Shown here piece after piece: positions 16,975 to 24,719 of a DNA stretch of 33,186 nucleotides. Positions within the stretch are counted from its first letter, which is position 1. Each line of letters begins with the position of its first letter. The DNA is taken from the NCBI RefSeq assembly GCF_029335485.1, contig NZ_JARJLM010000658.1:1-33186 (forward strand), written 5' to 3'. The position numbers and the translations under genes are program-made. Under the pieces are notes generated by a model. The model did no database searches. It saw nothing but the letters and a program-made list of their open reading frames with translations, and was not told the origin of the DNA. The DNA is from Cupriavidus basilensis. GTDB lineage: Bacteria > Pseudomonadota > Gammaproteobacteria > Burkholderiales > Burkholderiaceae.

Positions 16975-18003
16975 ATGGTGCAAGCGCAATTCCACCCTCT
17001 GCGCATCGCCCAGGTGGTGGCCGAAACCGACGAGGCAAGCTCGCTGGTGTTCGAGCTGCCCGACGGACTGCGCGATACCTTCGCCTACCGGCCGGGCCAG
17101 TTCCTGACGCTCAAGGTACCGCTGGAGGGCGACGCGCAGCAGCGCTGCTACTCGCTGTCCAGCAGCCCGCAGGTCGACAGCGCGCTGCGGGTGACCATCA
17201 AGCGCGTGCGCGGCGGGCGCGTATCCAACTGGATCTGCGACCGGCTCGGTGCCGGCGACACGGTCGACGTCATGCCGCCTGCGGGCGTGTTCACGCCGCG
17301 CAGCCTCGATGGCGACCTGCTGCTGCTTGCCGGCGGCAGCGGCATCACGCCGGTGCTGTCGATCGCCAAGGCCGCGCTGCGCCACGGCGGCGGCAGCGTC
17401 ACGCTGCTCTATGCCAACCGCGACGAGCGCAGCGTGATCTTCCGCGATGCGCTGCGCGAGCTGGCGGCGCGGCATGCGGACAGGCTGTGCGTGATCCACT
17501 GGCTGGACAGCGTGCAAGGGCCGCCCTCGCAGGCCCAGCTCGAAGCGCTGGCTTCGCCCTGGCGCCATGCCGAATGCTTTATCTGCGGGCCGGGACCGTT
17601 CATGGACGGTGCCCAGGCTGCCTTGCAGGCCCTTGGCGTGGCGCGCGAGCGGATTCACGTGGAGCGCTTCGGCGCGCCGCCGCCCGCCGCTGGGCCGGCC
17701 GAAGAAGCGATGCCGCCGGCTAGCGTGGCCGCCGCGTTGGAAGTGGAACTGGACGGCGTGCGCCACCGGCTCCACGCGCACGCCGGGGAGACCGTGCTCG
17801 ACGCCATGCTGCGCGCCGGCATTGCGGCCCCGAACTCTTGCCGCTCCGGCCTGTGCGGCGCCTGCATGTGCCAGGTGACGCGCGGCCAGGCGACGCTGGG
17901 CGAGAACCACGTGCTTGACGCAGCCGACCGCGAGGCCGGCTGGACCCTGGCCTGCCAGGCCCGCGCGGCCGGCAGCGAACTGCACCTGAAATTTCCCGAC
18001 TGA
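16975..18003 (+). CDS. Ferredoxin-type NAD(P)H reductase with C-terminal 2Fe-2S domain (KshB/PaaK-like)
   Basis: A 342-residue electron-transfer protein with three domains: an FAD-binding barrel (RCYSLSS at about residues 57-63), an NAD-binding domain (GGSGITPVLS at about residues 118-127, and CGPGPFM), and a plant-type 2Fe-2S domain with the cysteine set NSCRSGLCGACMCQ plus a fourth cysteine in LACQA. KshB, which feeds electrons to the Rieske oxygenase KshA in ketosteroid 9alpha-hydroxylation, has this architecture, as do PaaK and related reductases. No oxygenase partner is in the window, so it must act with a protein encoded elsewhere. It begins 11 bp after the SDR gene and ends one base before the CoA ligase gene. 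Confidence 0.86.
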   Translation: MVQAQFHPLRIAQVVAETDEASSLVFELPDGLRDTFAYRPGQFLTLKVPLEGDAQQRCYSLSSSPQVDSALRVTIKRVRGGRVSNWICDRLGAGDTVDVMPPAGVFTPRSLDGDLLLLAGGSGITPVLSIAKAALRHGGGSVTLLYANRDERSVIFRDALRELAARHADRLCVIHWLDSVQGPPSQAQLEALASPWRHAECFICGPGPFMDGAQAALQALGVARERIHVERFGAPPPAAGPAEEAMPPASVAAALEVELDGVRHRLHAHAGETVLDAMLRAGIAAPNSCRSGLCGACMCQVTRGQATLGENHVLDAADREAGWTLACQARAAGSELHLKFPD

Positions 18004-18004
18004 C

Positions 18005-19624
18005 ATGATGACAACTGACACCATAGAAACCGCCCCGGCGCTGGCCGGGGCTGGACAAGCCGTTCCCGCCACAATCCCGGAGCTGGTACGCACAGCCGCC
18101 GCGCGCCACGGCGCGCGCATCGCCATCCAGGAAGACGGGCTGCGGCTCAGCTTCACCGCGCTGGAAGCGCTGCGCGCGCAGGCGGGGCGGGCGCTGCTCG
18201 CGCTTGGCGTGACACCCGGCGACCGGGTTGCCGTGTGGGCGCCCAACCTGTCGGAATGGATCGCCGCCGCCCTGGCCACGCACAGCATCGGCGCGGCGCT
18301 GGTGCCCATCAACACGCGCATGAAGGGCATGGAGGCCGGCGCGATCCTGGCCGACAGCGGCGCGCGGGTGCTGTTCTGCATCGACGACTTCCTCGGCGAG
18401 AGCTATCCGCAAATGCTGGCGCCGCACCGGCCCGCCACGCTGGAGCGCGTGGTAGTGCTGCGCGGGCGCGCGGGGCGGCAGATGGCGCCGGACGAACTGG
18501 CGTGGGCGGATTTCCTGGCCCTGGCGACGCGCGCCGGCGACGCCGAATTCCGCGCCTGCGAACGCGCGGTCACCGGCGACACCCTGATGGACATCATGTT
18601 CACCTCAGGCACCACCGGGCGCCCGAAAGGCGTGATGACCGCGCATGCGCAGAACCTGCAGGCCATCCACGGCTGGGCCTCGATCACAGGCGTGGAAGCC
18701 GGCGACCGCTACCTGATTGTCAATCCCTTCTTCCACGCCTTTGGCTACAAGGCCGGATGGCTGGCCGCCCTGATCAGCGGCGCCACCATCCTGCCGCATC
18801 TGGTGTTCGATGCCGAGGCAGTGATGACCCGTATCGAGAACGAGCGCATCACGGTGCTGCCCGGCCCGCCGACGCTCTACCAGACGCTGCTGAACAATCC
18901 GCGCCTGCGCGAGTTCGACCTATCCTCGCTGCGTGTCGCGGTAACTGGCGCGTCGGCGATTCCGCCCGTGCTGATCCAGCGCATGCGGCGCGAGCTGGGC
19001 TTTCGCAACGTCTTCACCGGCTATGGCCTGACCGAGTCATGCGGCTTCGCCACGCTGACCCGCGCCGGGGACGATACCGACATCGTGGCGCTGACCTCGG
19101 GCCGCGCCATGCCGGGGATCGAGCTGCGCTGCGTGGATGGTGCCGGCCAGCCGGTGCCTGCGGGCGAACCGGGGGAGGTGACGGTGCGCGGCTACAACGT
19201 GATGCGAGGCTACTTCCAGCTACCGGAAGCCAGCGCCGAAGCGATCGATGCGGGCGGCTGGCTGCGCACCGGCGATATCGGCACGCTGGACCTGCGCGGC
19301 AACCTGCGCATCACCGACCGCATCAAGGACATGTTTATCGTCGGCGGCTTCAACTGCTATCCGGCCGAGATCGAGAAGCTGCTGGTATCGCATCCGGCGA
19401 TCGCGCAGGTGGCGGTGGTGGGCGTGCCGCACGACCGCCTCGGCGAGGCGGGCAAGGCCTTCGTGGTGCTGAGGCACGGCAGCAAGCTTGGCGCGGACGA
19501 GCTGATCGATTGGGCGCGCCGGCATATGGCCAATTACAAGGTGCCGCGCGAGGTTGTCTTCGTGCAGACGCTGCCGACCAGTGCGGCGGGCAAGATACTC
19601 AAGTACCGGTTGCGGGAGGGGTGA
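18005..19624 (+). CDS. FadD3-like acyl-CoA ligase
   Basis: A 539-residue ANL-superfamily ligase that converts a carboxylic acid to its CoA thioester through an acyl-adenylate. Motifs in order are the P-loop MFTSGTTGRPKGVM (about residues 198-211), NPFFHAFGYKAGWLA, ITVLPGPPTLYQ, YGLTES (about 340), TGDIG with RITDRIKDM, and the catalytic lysine in SAAGKILK near the C-terminus. FadD3, which activates the C/D-ring product HIP after steroid A/B-ring removal, has nearly the same sequence at FFHxFGYKAG, PGPPTxYQ and DRxKDMxxxGGFNxYPAE. HIP or a similar bicyclic propionate is the likely substrate, though this is inferred. Two adjacent ATGs (18005, 18008) are possible starts. Confidence 0.86.
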   Translation: MMTTDTIETAPALAGAGQAVPATIPELVRTAAARHGARIAIQEDGLRLSFTALEALRAQAGRALLALGVTPGDRVAVWAPNLSEWIAAALATHSIGAALVPINTRMKGMEAGAILADSGARVLFCIDDFLGESYPQMLAPHRPATLERVVVLRGRAGRQMAPDELAWADFLALATRAGDAEFRACERAVTGDTLMDIMFTSGTTGRPKGVMTAHAQNLQAIHGWASITGVEAGDRYLIVNPFFHAFGYKAGWLAALISGATILPHLVFDAEAVMTRIENERITVLPGPPTLYQTLLNNPRLREFDLSSLRVAVTGASAIPPVLIQRMRRELGFRNVFTGYGLTESCGFATLTRAGDDTDIVALTSGRAMPGIELRCVDGAGQPVPAGEPGEVTVRGYNVMRGYFQLPEASAEAIDAGGWLRTGDIGTLDLRGNLRITDRIKDMFIVGGFNCYPAEIEKLLVSHPAIAQVAVVGVPHDRLGEAGKAFVVLRHGSKLGADELIDWARRHMANYKVPREVVFVQTLPTSAAGKILKYRLREG

Positions 19625-19630
19625 GAGGCC

Positions 19631-20167
19631 GTGGACGCGTTGACGCAATTGCAGCGGCGCCTTGCGCATCTTGAGGCGGGGGAAGCCATCCGGGCGCTCA
19701 AGCATCGTTATCTGCGGGCCTGCGATGACAAGGATCCGTTGGCCATGCGGGCGTGCTTTGTCCCGGAGGGGGCGCATATCCACTACGACCGCATCGGCAG
19801 CTTCAATAGTGGCGAAGCGCTGGCGCAATGCTTCGCCGAGCTGGGCTGCCGGCCGAGCTTGCTGGAGATGCACTTTGCCGGGCATGCGGATATTGTGGTG
19901 GAGGACGCTGGTCTTGCACGTGGAACGTGGGATCTGGCCTATCTCGGGTTGGATCAACTGGCTGGGATCAGCACGTTTCTGACTGGGCGCTATGCCGATG
20001 AGTACGCATTGGTCGACGGAGTCTGGCTGATTCGTTCGACGGTGTTTACCACCAGAGTGTTGACTCAGGGTTCTGTGCCAGTGGGGTCCTGGGGAGGTAG
20101 TTTGGGTGCTTCTAGCGGGGCGGTGACGGAGCGGGTCATGTCGTCGCGCGGCGCTAGCCGCGGGTAG
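19631..20167 (+). CDS. SnoaL/NTF2-fold protein
   Basis: A 178-residue protein of the SnoaL-like nuclear-transport-factor-2 fold. The start is typical of the family (IRALKHRYLRACDDKD, then ACFVPEGAHIHYD). The fold includes ketosteroid isomerase and polyketide cyclases, so a role on a steroid-like intermediate is conceivable, but I cannot assign catalytic residues. The GTG at 19631 is six bases after the ligase stop codon, with GAGAGG just before it. The last 35 residues (from about GSVPVGSWGG) are rich in Gly and Ser and look unlike the family. The gene is the last of the operon, and this tail borders the siderophore region, so the 3' end may have been remade at that junction. Confidence 0.75.
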   Translation: MDALTQLQRRLAHLEAGEAIRALKHRYLRACDDKDPLAMRACFVPEGAHIHYDRIGSFNSGEALAQCFAELGCRPSLLEMHFAGHADIVVEDAGLARGTWDLAYLGLDQLAGISTFLTGRYADEYALVDGVWLIRSTVFTTRVLTQGSVPVGSWGGSLGASSGAVTERVMSSRGASRG

Positions 20168-20195
20168 CGCAGACCGTTATGTTGGGTAGTGCGAG

Positions 20196-20211
20196 CGGGC
20201 GTCGGCGCCCG
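20196..20211. terminator. Hairpin between convergent operons
   Basis: CGGGCG-TCGG-CGCCCG gives a perfect 6-bp stem with a tetraloop in the 61-bp gap between the SnoaL-like gene and the convergent thioesterase gene. No T run follows on either strand, so it is at best a weak intrinsic terminator. Confidence 0.4.
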
Positions 20212-20228
20212 GCGTGCGGCTAGTTGGC

Positions 20229-21029
20229 TCAGCCGGGAGAGTCGGGGCGCGAGTGGCGTCCACCATAGTAGGGTGCATCCACAGTTTGGCAACTGTATGT
20301 GTTGCTTGGCTGCGATTGGCACTCTGTCGCGATATGGTGCAGTAGCGCCTCGCGGTGTTCTGTCAGGTAAAAGTGATCACCAGGAAAACTCCGCGAGCTG
20401 TACCTTGCACTGGTATGTATAGCCCATTCGCGCATCTTGCTTGCACACACTTCGGGGTCGGCATCACCCCAGCAAGCCAGTATCGGGCAAGTCAAGATTG
20501 GACCTGCCTGGAGGCGATAGCCTTCGATCAGTCGATAGTCAAGGCGCATGGTCGACAACACCAGATGTAGCAGTTCCGGTTGATCGAATACACCGTTTCG
20601 GGTTCCGTTCAAGCGTTCCAATTCTGCGCGCAGTTCCGGATCTGGGCGAGTGTGCAACTTGCCCTGCCGTGCATACTGCGGTGCTTCGTGCGCGGAGACG
20701 ATCAGCCCCGTTGGCGACGGAGCGCGTTGTCGCGCCAGGGCGCGCGCCACCTCGAATGCGATGCAGGCGCCCATGCTGTGACCAAGCAGGATGTATGGCC
20801 TGTCAAGCTGCGCTTGCATGGCCCGTGCGATATTAGCGGCGACCTGCGTCAATTGGTCGGGCATGGATTCTGCCAGCCGATCTTCACGTCCGGGGTATTG
20901 CACTGCCCAGATTTCCAGCGCGGGATGCCGCCATTGACGAAAAAAACTGGCTGCGCCCGCTGCATGGGGAAAACAGAACAATCGATAGCGGGCATCTTGC
21001 CGCCGATGAAAACAACGTGTCCAGAGCAT
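20229..21029 (-). CDS. Type II thioesterase of a siderophore pathway (YbtT-like)
   Basis: A 266-residue alpha/beta hydrolase of the GrsT/YbtT family, which clears mis-loaded carrier proteins of NRPS/PKS assembly lines. It opens with LFCFPHAAGAASFFRQW, has the nucleophile motif GHSMG with Ser85, a CWGDADPEV acid segment and the final histidine in FPGDHFYLTEH. The ATG at 21029 is eight bases past the stop of the MFS importer, so the two are co-transcribed. The last 25 residues or so (after LLHHIATE) are beyond the usual end of the family and reach into the border with the catabolic operon. No assembly line is encoded nearby any more, so its carrier proteins appear to be missing. Confidence 0.85.
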   Translation of the reverse strand: MLWTRCFHRRQDARYRLFCFPHAAGAASFFRQWRHPALEIWAVQYPGREDRLAESMPDQLTQVAANIARAMQAQLDRPYILLGHSMGACIAFEVARALARQRAPSPTGLIVSAHEAPQYARQGKLHTRPDPELRAELERLNGTRNGVFDQPELLHLVLSTMRLDYRLIEGYRLQAGPILTCPILACWGDADPEVCASKMREWAIHTSARYSSRSFPGDHFYLTEHREALLHHIATECQSQPSNTYSCQTVDAPYYGGRHSRPDSPG

Positions 21030-21036
21030 GCGTGTC

Positions 21037-22275
21037 CTAGGTCTGGGTTGCGGCGGGATGGATTTGCGCCAGCGGGCGCTGCAGCCGACGGAAGATCCAC
21101 GGGCTGACCAGCATGCCCGCCGCACCGGCGATCAGGAAGGTGGGAGCAAAGCCAATCGACTGCGCCAGCAAGCCGCTTAGCATCATGGCGAGCAGATTGG
21201 CCAGGGCTTCGATGGAGTAACACAGCGTGTAGTCGGTGCCCGCACTGTTTGCGGACGCCAACGACATGAACAGGGCGTACATGGGCACAGTCGCCATCAC
21301 GATGGCGGCATACGCGAAGCCGTTCATCGCGATGGTAGCCGGGATGCTGCCTTTCCCTGCAAGCATGGACAAGCCCAACGCCGCCCAACTGCTGCCGGTC
21401 AGGGCCACCAAGGCGCCAATGGTTCGGGGCACGCCGTATGTCGCGCAGGTGCGTGGAGCGGCATGCGCGACGACGGTGGCTATGATCGCCACCAGAGTGG
21501 CCGACGTGACAGAAATCAGCCAGAACGGGGCACCTTGCTTAACCAAGAGCGGATTGATGAGGCTGTGCCCGAGCATGGCCGGCAGCTTGTAGGCAAGTAC
21601 CAGCACGATCAGTGCAGGGGTATAGGGCTGGCGCAGGAAGGTCAAGATGGATGCACCGCCGGCGCTGGCGCTCGTCTGCGCAAAATGCCGCCACACGGTT
21701 GCCAATGGAAGGAGTGCGCATAGTGGCAACAGCGCCAGGGCGAGCGTCGTGGCGCGAAAGCCGAGGCCATCAACCAGCACTAGCGCCGTGCTGCCGCCAA
21801 TCAGCATGCCCAAGCTGAAGCCGGAAGTCTGCACTGCATTGGCACCCAGCCAGCCATGGTCTCGCAGGGTGTTGACAGCGAGAGCGTCGACGGCAATGTC
21901 CTGCGTCGCGAACAGCGTGTTGACGACGATCAGCGAGCTCAGCAGCATGGGATACTGGCCGATAGGGTCGAGCCATGCGATCGCGGCGAAGGCGGGTATG
22001 CTGACGGCCTGGCAGCAGAAAATCCAGCCGACGCGTCGCCCGCAGCGGGCAAAAAGCGGAGGATTGCGATTGTCAAGCCAAGGTGCCCATAGTCCTTTCA
22101 GGACCCAGGGCAGCAGCGTGATGCCGAGCAAGCCCAAGGATGCCAACCCCAGGCCCCGGGTGGTAAGTATGGCGGGCAATGCGATCATCGCATAGCCGCC
22201 CGGTACGCCTTGCGCCAGGTACAGCGCGCCCAGGGTGATGAGCAAGCGGCGGTGCGACGGGGGGGAGTGCGTCAT
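21037..22275 (-). CDS. MFS siderophore importer, RhtX/FptX-like
   Basis: A 412-residue inner-membrane protein with about 12 hydrophobic segments. The beginning (LYLAQGVPGGYAMIALPAILTTRG) and the segment GITLLPWVLKGLWAPWLDN are characteristic of the AmpG-related RhtX/FptX family. Known members import ferric siderophores across the inner membrane (rhizobactin 1021 for RhtX, ferripyochelin for FptX) without an ABC transporter. The start codon overlaps the stop of the upstream fused gene as ATGA, so translation is coupled. The gene is complete, with no frameshift. Import, rather than export, is inferred from the family. It provides a possible second inner-membrane route beside the two ABC half-transporters. 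Confidence 0.8.
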   Translation of the reverse strand: MTHSPPSHRRLLITLGALYLAQGVPGGYAMIALPAILTTRGLGLASLGLLGITLLPWVLKGLWAPWLDNRNPPLFARCGRRVGWIFCCQAVSIPAFAAIAWLDPIGQYPMLLSSLIVVNTLFATQDIAVDALAVNTLRDHGWLGANAVQTSGFSLGMLIGGSTALVLVDGLGFRATTLALALLPLCALLPLATVWRHFAQTSASAGGASILTFLRQPYTPALIVLVLAYKLPAMLGHSLINPLLVKQGAPFWLISVTSATLVAIIATVVAHAAPRTCATYGVPRTIGALVALTGSSWAALGLSMLAGKGSIPATIAMNGFAYAAIVMATVPMYALFMSLASANSAGTDYTLCYSIEALANLLAMMLSGLLAQSIGFAPTFLIAGAAGMLVSPWIFRRLQRPLAQIHPAATQT

Positions 22276-22988
22276 GGCGTCTGCTCCGCAGACTCGTCCA
22301 GCAGGACGGCTTCGGCCGCGGTAGCATCGGCGCGGTCCAGCGAGGTCAGCGACGAGTAGGCCGGCGGGCCGAGACGGTCGGTGAGGGCTTCCCACGCCAG
22401 GCAGAGATCCAGGCTGCGCTGCCCGGCGTGCAGGGGGTCGCGTTGCGCGCGCTGGTCCGCTTCGATCTGGCGCAATTGGCGGGCGATCGCGGCGGGCCAA
22501 AGGTCGGTGAGGATGGCATGCAAGGATGTACCATGGCTGGGACCGATCGCGCGCACCATCGGGATGGCGGCGACGGCGCCTGCATCCAGTTGCGCCTCCA
22601 GGCGCGCCGCGCCGATGTCCACTCGCGGCACATGAAAGCGGCGGGCCCAGAGCACCGGGCCATGAGTGTCGTGCAGGCACAGGTTGCCGGAGGGGAAGCC
22701 AACTGTGATGCGGTGCATCAGATGAAAATAGTTGTCCGGGTCGCGCAGGTCCATTTGGTATTGCAGTCGCAGATGCAGCGGCTCGCCGGGCATCAGCAGC
22801 AAGACCCGGTCGCCGGGCTGCAAGCGCTCGGTCATGCGCGCTGCCAGCGCCCGGATCTCATGATCGAGTTCGCCATAGCGCCAGATCCTGGGTTCGGCGG
22901 CGCGACCCAGATAGCGCAACGCAATGCGGTCTGGGGCGTGCTGGGCCATGGTGGCAAGGGCCAGGTGTGGTGGAGCCGATGGATTCAT
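22272..22988 (-). pseudogene. Deletion fusion: fatty-acyl-AMP ligase N-terminus joined to thiazolinyl-imide reductase C-terminus
   Basis: One open frame of 238 codons made of two unrelated parts. Residues 1 to about 68 are the beginning of an ANL/FAAL adenylation domain (MAQHAPDRIALRYLG, YGELDHEIRALAARM, GDRVLLLMPG), as at the front of the PKS that starts micacocidin-type siderophores. From about residue 68 (GEPLHLRLQYQ) to the end it matches the C-terminal half of Irp3/YbtU-type thiazolinyl-imide reductases (DPDNYFHLMHR, THGPVLWARRFHVP). The ligase core and C-terminal lid, everything downstream of it, and the reductase's NADPH-binding Rossmann domain are all absent. The junction is near 22775-22790 and is in frame. 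The ATG at 22988 has a good AAAGGAAA site and follows a Fur box. The product should have neither activity, but the frame keeps translation coupled to the MFS importer. Confidence 0.85.
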
Positions 22989-23020
22989 GGCGTTTCCTTT
23001 TGGCGCTACGTTTGGATTAG

Positions 23021-23039
23021 AATGCGAATCATTCGTATT
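23021..23039. promoter_or_regulatory. Fur box
   Basis: AATGCGAATCATTCGTATT is a near-perfect inverted repeat (half-sites agree at 8 of 9 positions around a central C) and matches the classical Fur consensus in the AAT..AATCATT..ATT core. It lies 33-51 bp upstream of the ATG of the fused gene, where the promoter of that - strand operon should be. Iron-bound Fur would repress it. Confidence 0.75.
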
Positions 23040-23062
23040 TATAAAGTGGTTCGTGCGTGAGG

Positions 23063-23104
23063 AATGCCCGAATCGGTACGGCGCGTACTCGGATCGGGAT
23101 TTTT
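23063..23104 (-). promoter_or_regulatory. AraC-type operator: two direct repeats at 21-bp spacing (central promoter)
   Basis: The core CCCGAATCGGTA (23067-23078) recurs exactly 21 bp further on as CTCGGATCGGGA (23088-23099), identical at 9 of 12 positions. The same core in the same orientation and spacing is found before the receptor gene (31585-31626). The pair is on the promoter-distal side of the Fur box for the - strand operon and directly precedes the regulator's own gene on the + strand. Two direct sites two helical turns apart suit an AraC-type dimer. It is probably the binding site of the AraC-type protein encoded at 23121; this is inferred. Confidence 0.6.
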
Positions 23105-23120
23105 TTCGGGAGGAAATGGC

Positions 23121-24002
23121 ATGCGCAATATGAAAGCGTCGGAATTGTTCGACCGCGGCGCGAATCCGCCCGGCGATGACTGCGGGCCGCGCGCCCAATA
23201 CGCGGACGGGGGCGGCGGCATTGCCCTGTACCTGGTGCAAGGAGGCGCTCAGGCTTGCCGTACTGCGGTCGATAACGATAGCGATCGGGTGCACTTCAGC
23301 TATTGGCTGCGCGGCACCGCGACAGGAACGGCCGCCGGACGTCGGTTCGATGTCGGCAGCGGGCAAGCGGTGGTGGCCTACGCACCTGGCCAGCATTTCG
23401 AGATGCAGTTGTCGGCGGGGTTCTGCAATGTCGAGATCATGGTGACGCCCGAGCGTCTGGCCAGCCTGGCGGGCGATGTGCGTCTCAACGACGAGATCTG
23501 CCACGGCGGTTGCCTGCACGCGGCGCCGGCTTGCCTGGCCGCGCGCGAAGCGGCTGCGCGACTGGCGCGGCTGATGGCGACAGGTCGGCGTGGCGGCTTG
23601 CTGTTAGAGGCGGTTGCCCTGGAAGCCTTGGCCTGGCAACTGGATGCAGGTTGCGGCGACAGCACGGCTTGCCCCTTGCCACGGCGTGAACGCGAAGCAC
23701 TGCTGTGCGCACGCGAATGCTTGTTGGCCGATCTGGCGCAAGCGCCGACCATCGCCGAACTGGCGCGCACGGTCGGCCTCAATGCCATGAAGCTGAAGCG
23801 GGGCTTTCGCCTGCTGTTCGGCACCAGCGTCTACGCGCTGTATCAGCAGGCCCGCATGGCCGAGGCGCGCAAGCTGCTCGATTGCAGCAATGTCTCGGAT
23901 ACCGCGGCGGCGTTGGGTTACAGCAATGTCAGCCATTTCAGCGCGGCGTTCCGCAAGGCGTTTGGCGTGCTGCCCAGCGAAGTCCGGCGGCGCACCGATT
24001 GA
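23121..24002 (+). CDS. AraC-family siderophore regulator (YbtA/PchR-like)
   Basis: A 293-residue AraC-type regulator. The C-terminal double helix-turn-helix spans about residues 205-293 (PTIAELARTVGLNAMKLKRGFRLLFG, then DTAAALGYSNVSHFSAAFRKAFG). The N-terminal half resembles PchR and YbtA, which sense the ferric siderophore and activate receptor and biosynthesis genes. The ATG at 23121 follows GGAGGAAA; an ATG at 23064 is in frame but lies inside the proposed operator. It is divergent from the fused gene and followed four bases later by the phosphopantetheinyl transferase. The protein is intact, so induction of uptake by an external siderophore remains possible. Confidence 0.88.
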   Translation: MRNMKASELFDRGANPPGDDCGPRAQYADGGGGIALYLVQGGAQACRTAVDNDSDRVHFSYWLRGTATGTAAGRRFDVGSGQAVVAYAPGQHFEMQLSAGFCNVEIMVTPERLASLAGDVRLNDEICHGGCLHAAPACLAAREAAARLARLMATGRRGGLLLEAVALEALAWQLDAGCGDSTACPLPRREREALLCARECLLADLAQAPTIAELARTVGLNAMKLKRGFRLLFGTSVYALYQQARMAEARKLLDCSNVSDTAAALGYSNVSHFSAAFRKAFGVLPSEVRRRTD

Positions 24003-24005
24003 TCC

Positions 24006-24719
24006 ATGCAGACTTGTCTGGCGCGATTGCTCGGCTGCGATGTCGCTTACGGGTTCTGGCGTTTGCGGCCCGACGATGCCAGCCACGATGTGGCGGACTG
24101 GCTGCTGCTCGATGCCCGCGAGCGCGAGCGGCAACGCGGCTTCCTGCATCCCGCGGATCGGCGTCGCTTCCTGCAGAGCCATGCTGGCTTGCGCCGGCGC
24201 TTGGCCGCCGCGCTGGACGCGGATGCCGCGAGCCTGCTGATCCGTTCCGGTCAGGAGGGCAAGCCGTATCTGCCAGCGCACGACGCGGTCGATTTTAGTC
24301 TCAGCCATAGTGGCGACTGGGCCGCATTCGCCTTGTCAATCTCAGGCGGCCTCGCACTCGGGATTGATATCGAGGTCGCGCGCACGCTGGCCTCGCCGCT
24401 CGCGTTTGCCCGCCATCCGTTGCCGTGCGAGGCGGCGCAACTTGCCGCGCTGCCACGAACCCGGCGGCAGCTGGCCTTGTTGCGCTGCTGGACGGGCAAA
24501 GAGGCCGTGCTCAAGGCACTGGGTCATGGTTTGCTGGCCCCCTTGGACAGCTTTACCCTGCAGCTTGACGACGGTGGTCATCCCATTGCCGTGCGTCGCA
24601 CGCCGCAGGGAGCGTCATCCGAACTGCTGAGCGGGCGCGCCGTCGACGTGAAAGCCTTGCTGGCGCCGGAGGGCGTAGCGGCGGCGAGCATCGCCGCCGT
24701 GACTCAGCCCGGATCCTGA
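24006..24719 (+). CDS. 4'-phosphopantetheinyl transferase, Sfp/EntD type (YbtD-like)
   Basis: A 237-residue enzyme that attaches phosphopantetheine from CoA to carrier proteins of PKS/NRPS systems. The family motifs are all present: GKPYLP at 85-90, FSLSHSGDW at 97-105, GIDIE at 119-123 (magnesium ligands) and WTGKEAVLKALGHGL at 162-176. It is co-transcribed with the AraC-type gene (three bases between stop and start). Its 3' end overlaps the convergent MFS gene by 16 bp. The carrier proteins it would serve are not in the window. It could still modify other carrier proteins of the cell, which may explain why it has stayed intact. Confidence 0.9.
   Translation: MQTCLARLLGCDVAYGFWRLRPDDASHDVADWLLLDARERERQRGFLHPADRRRFLQSHAGLRRRLAAALDADAASLLIRSGQEGKPYLPAHDAVDFSLSHSGDWAAFALSISGGLALGIDIEVARTLASPLAFARHPLPCEAAQLAALPRTRRQLALLRCWTGKEAVLKALGHGLLAPLDSFTLQLDDGGHPIAVRRTPQGASSELLSGRAVDVKALLAPEGVAAASIAAVTQPGS

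Noticed and set aside
20168-20228. Attachment-site or tRNA remnant at the left edge of the siderophore locus
   Set aside because: Only a short hairpin is present; no tRNA-like fold, integrase or matching repeat at the right edge could be seen.
22989-23519. Upstream extension of the fused-gene frame into the AraC-type gene
   Set aside because: The extension has no ribosome site and lies antisense to the regulator and across the Fur box and operator; the ATG at 22988 has a good ribosome site and the start of the ligase homology.
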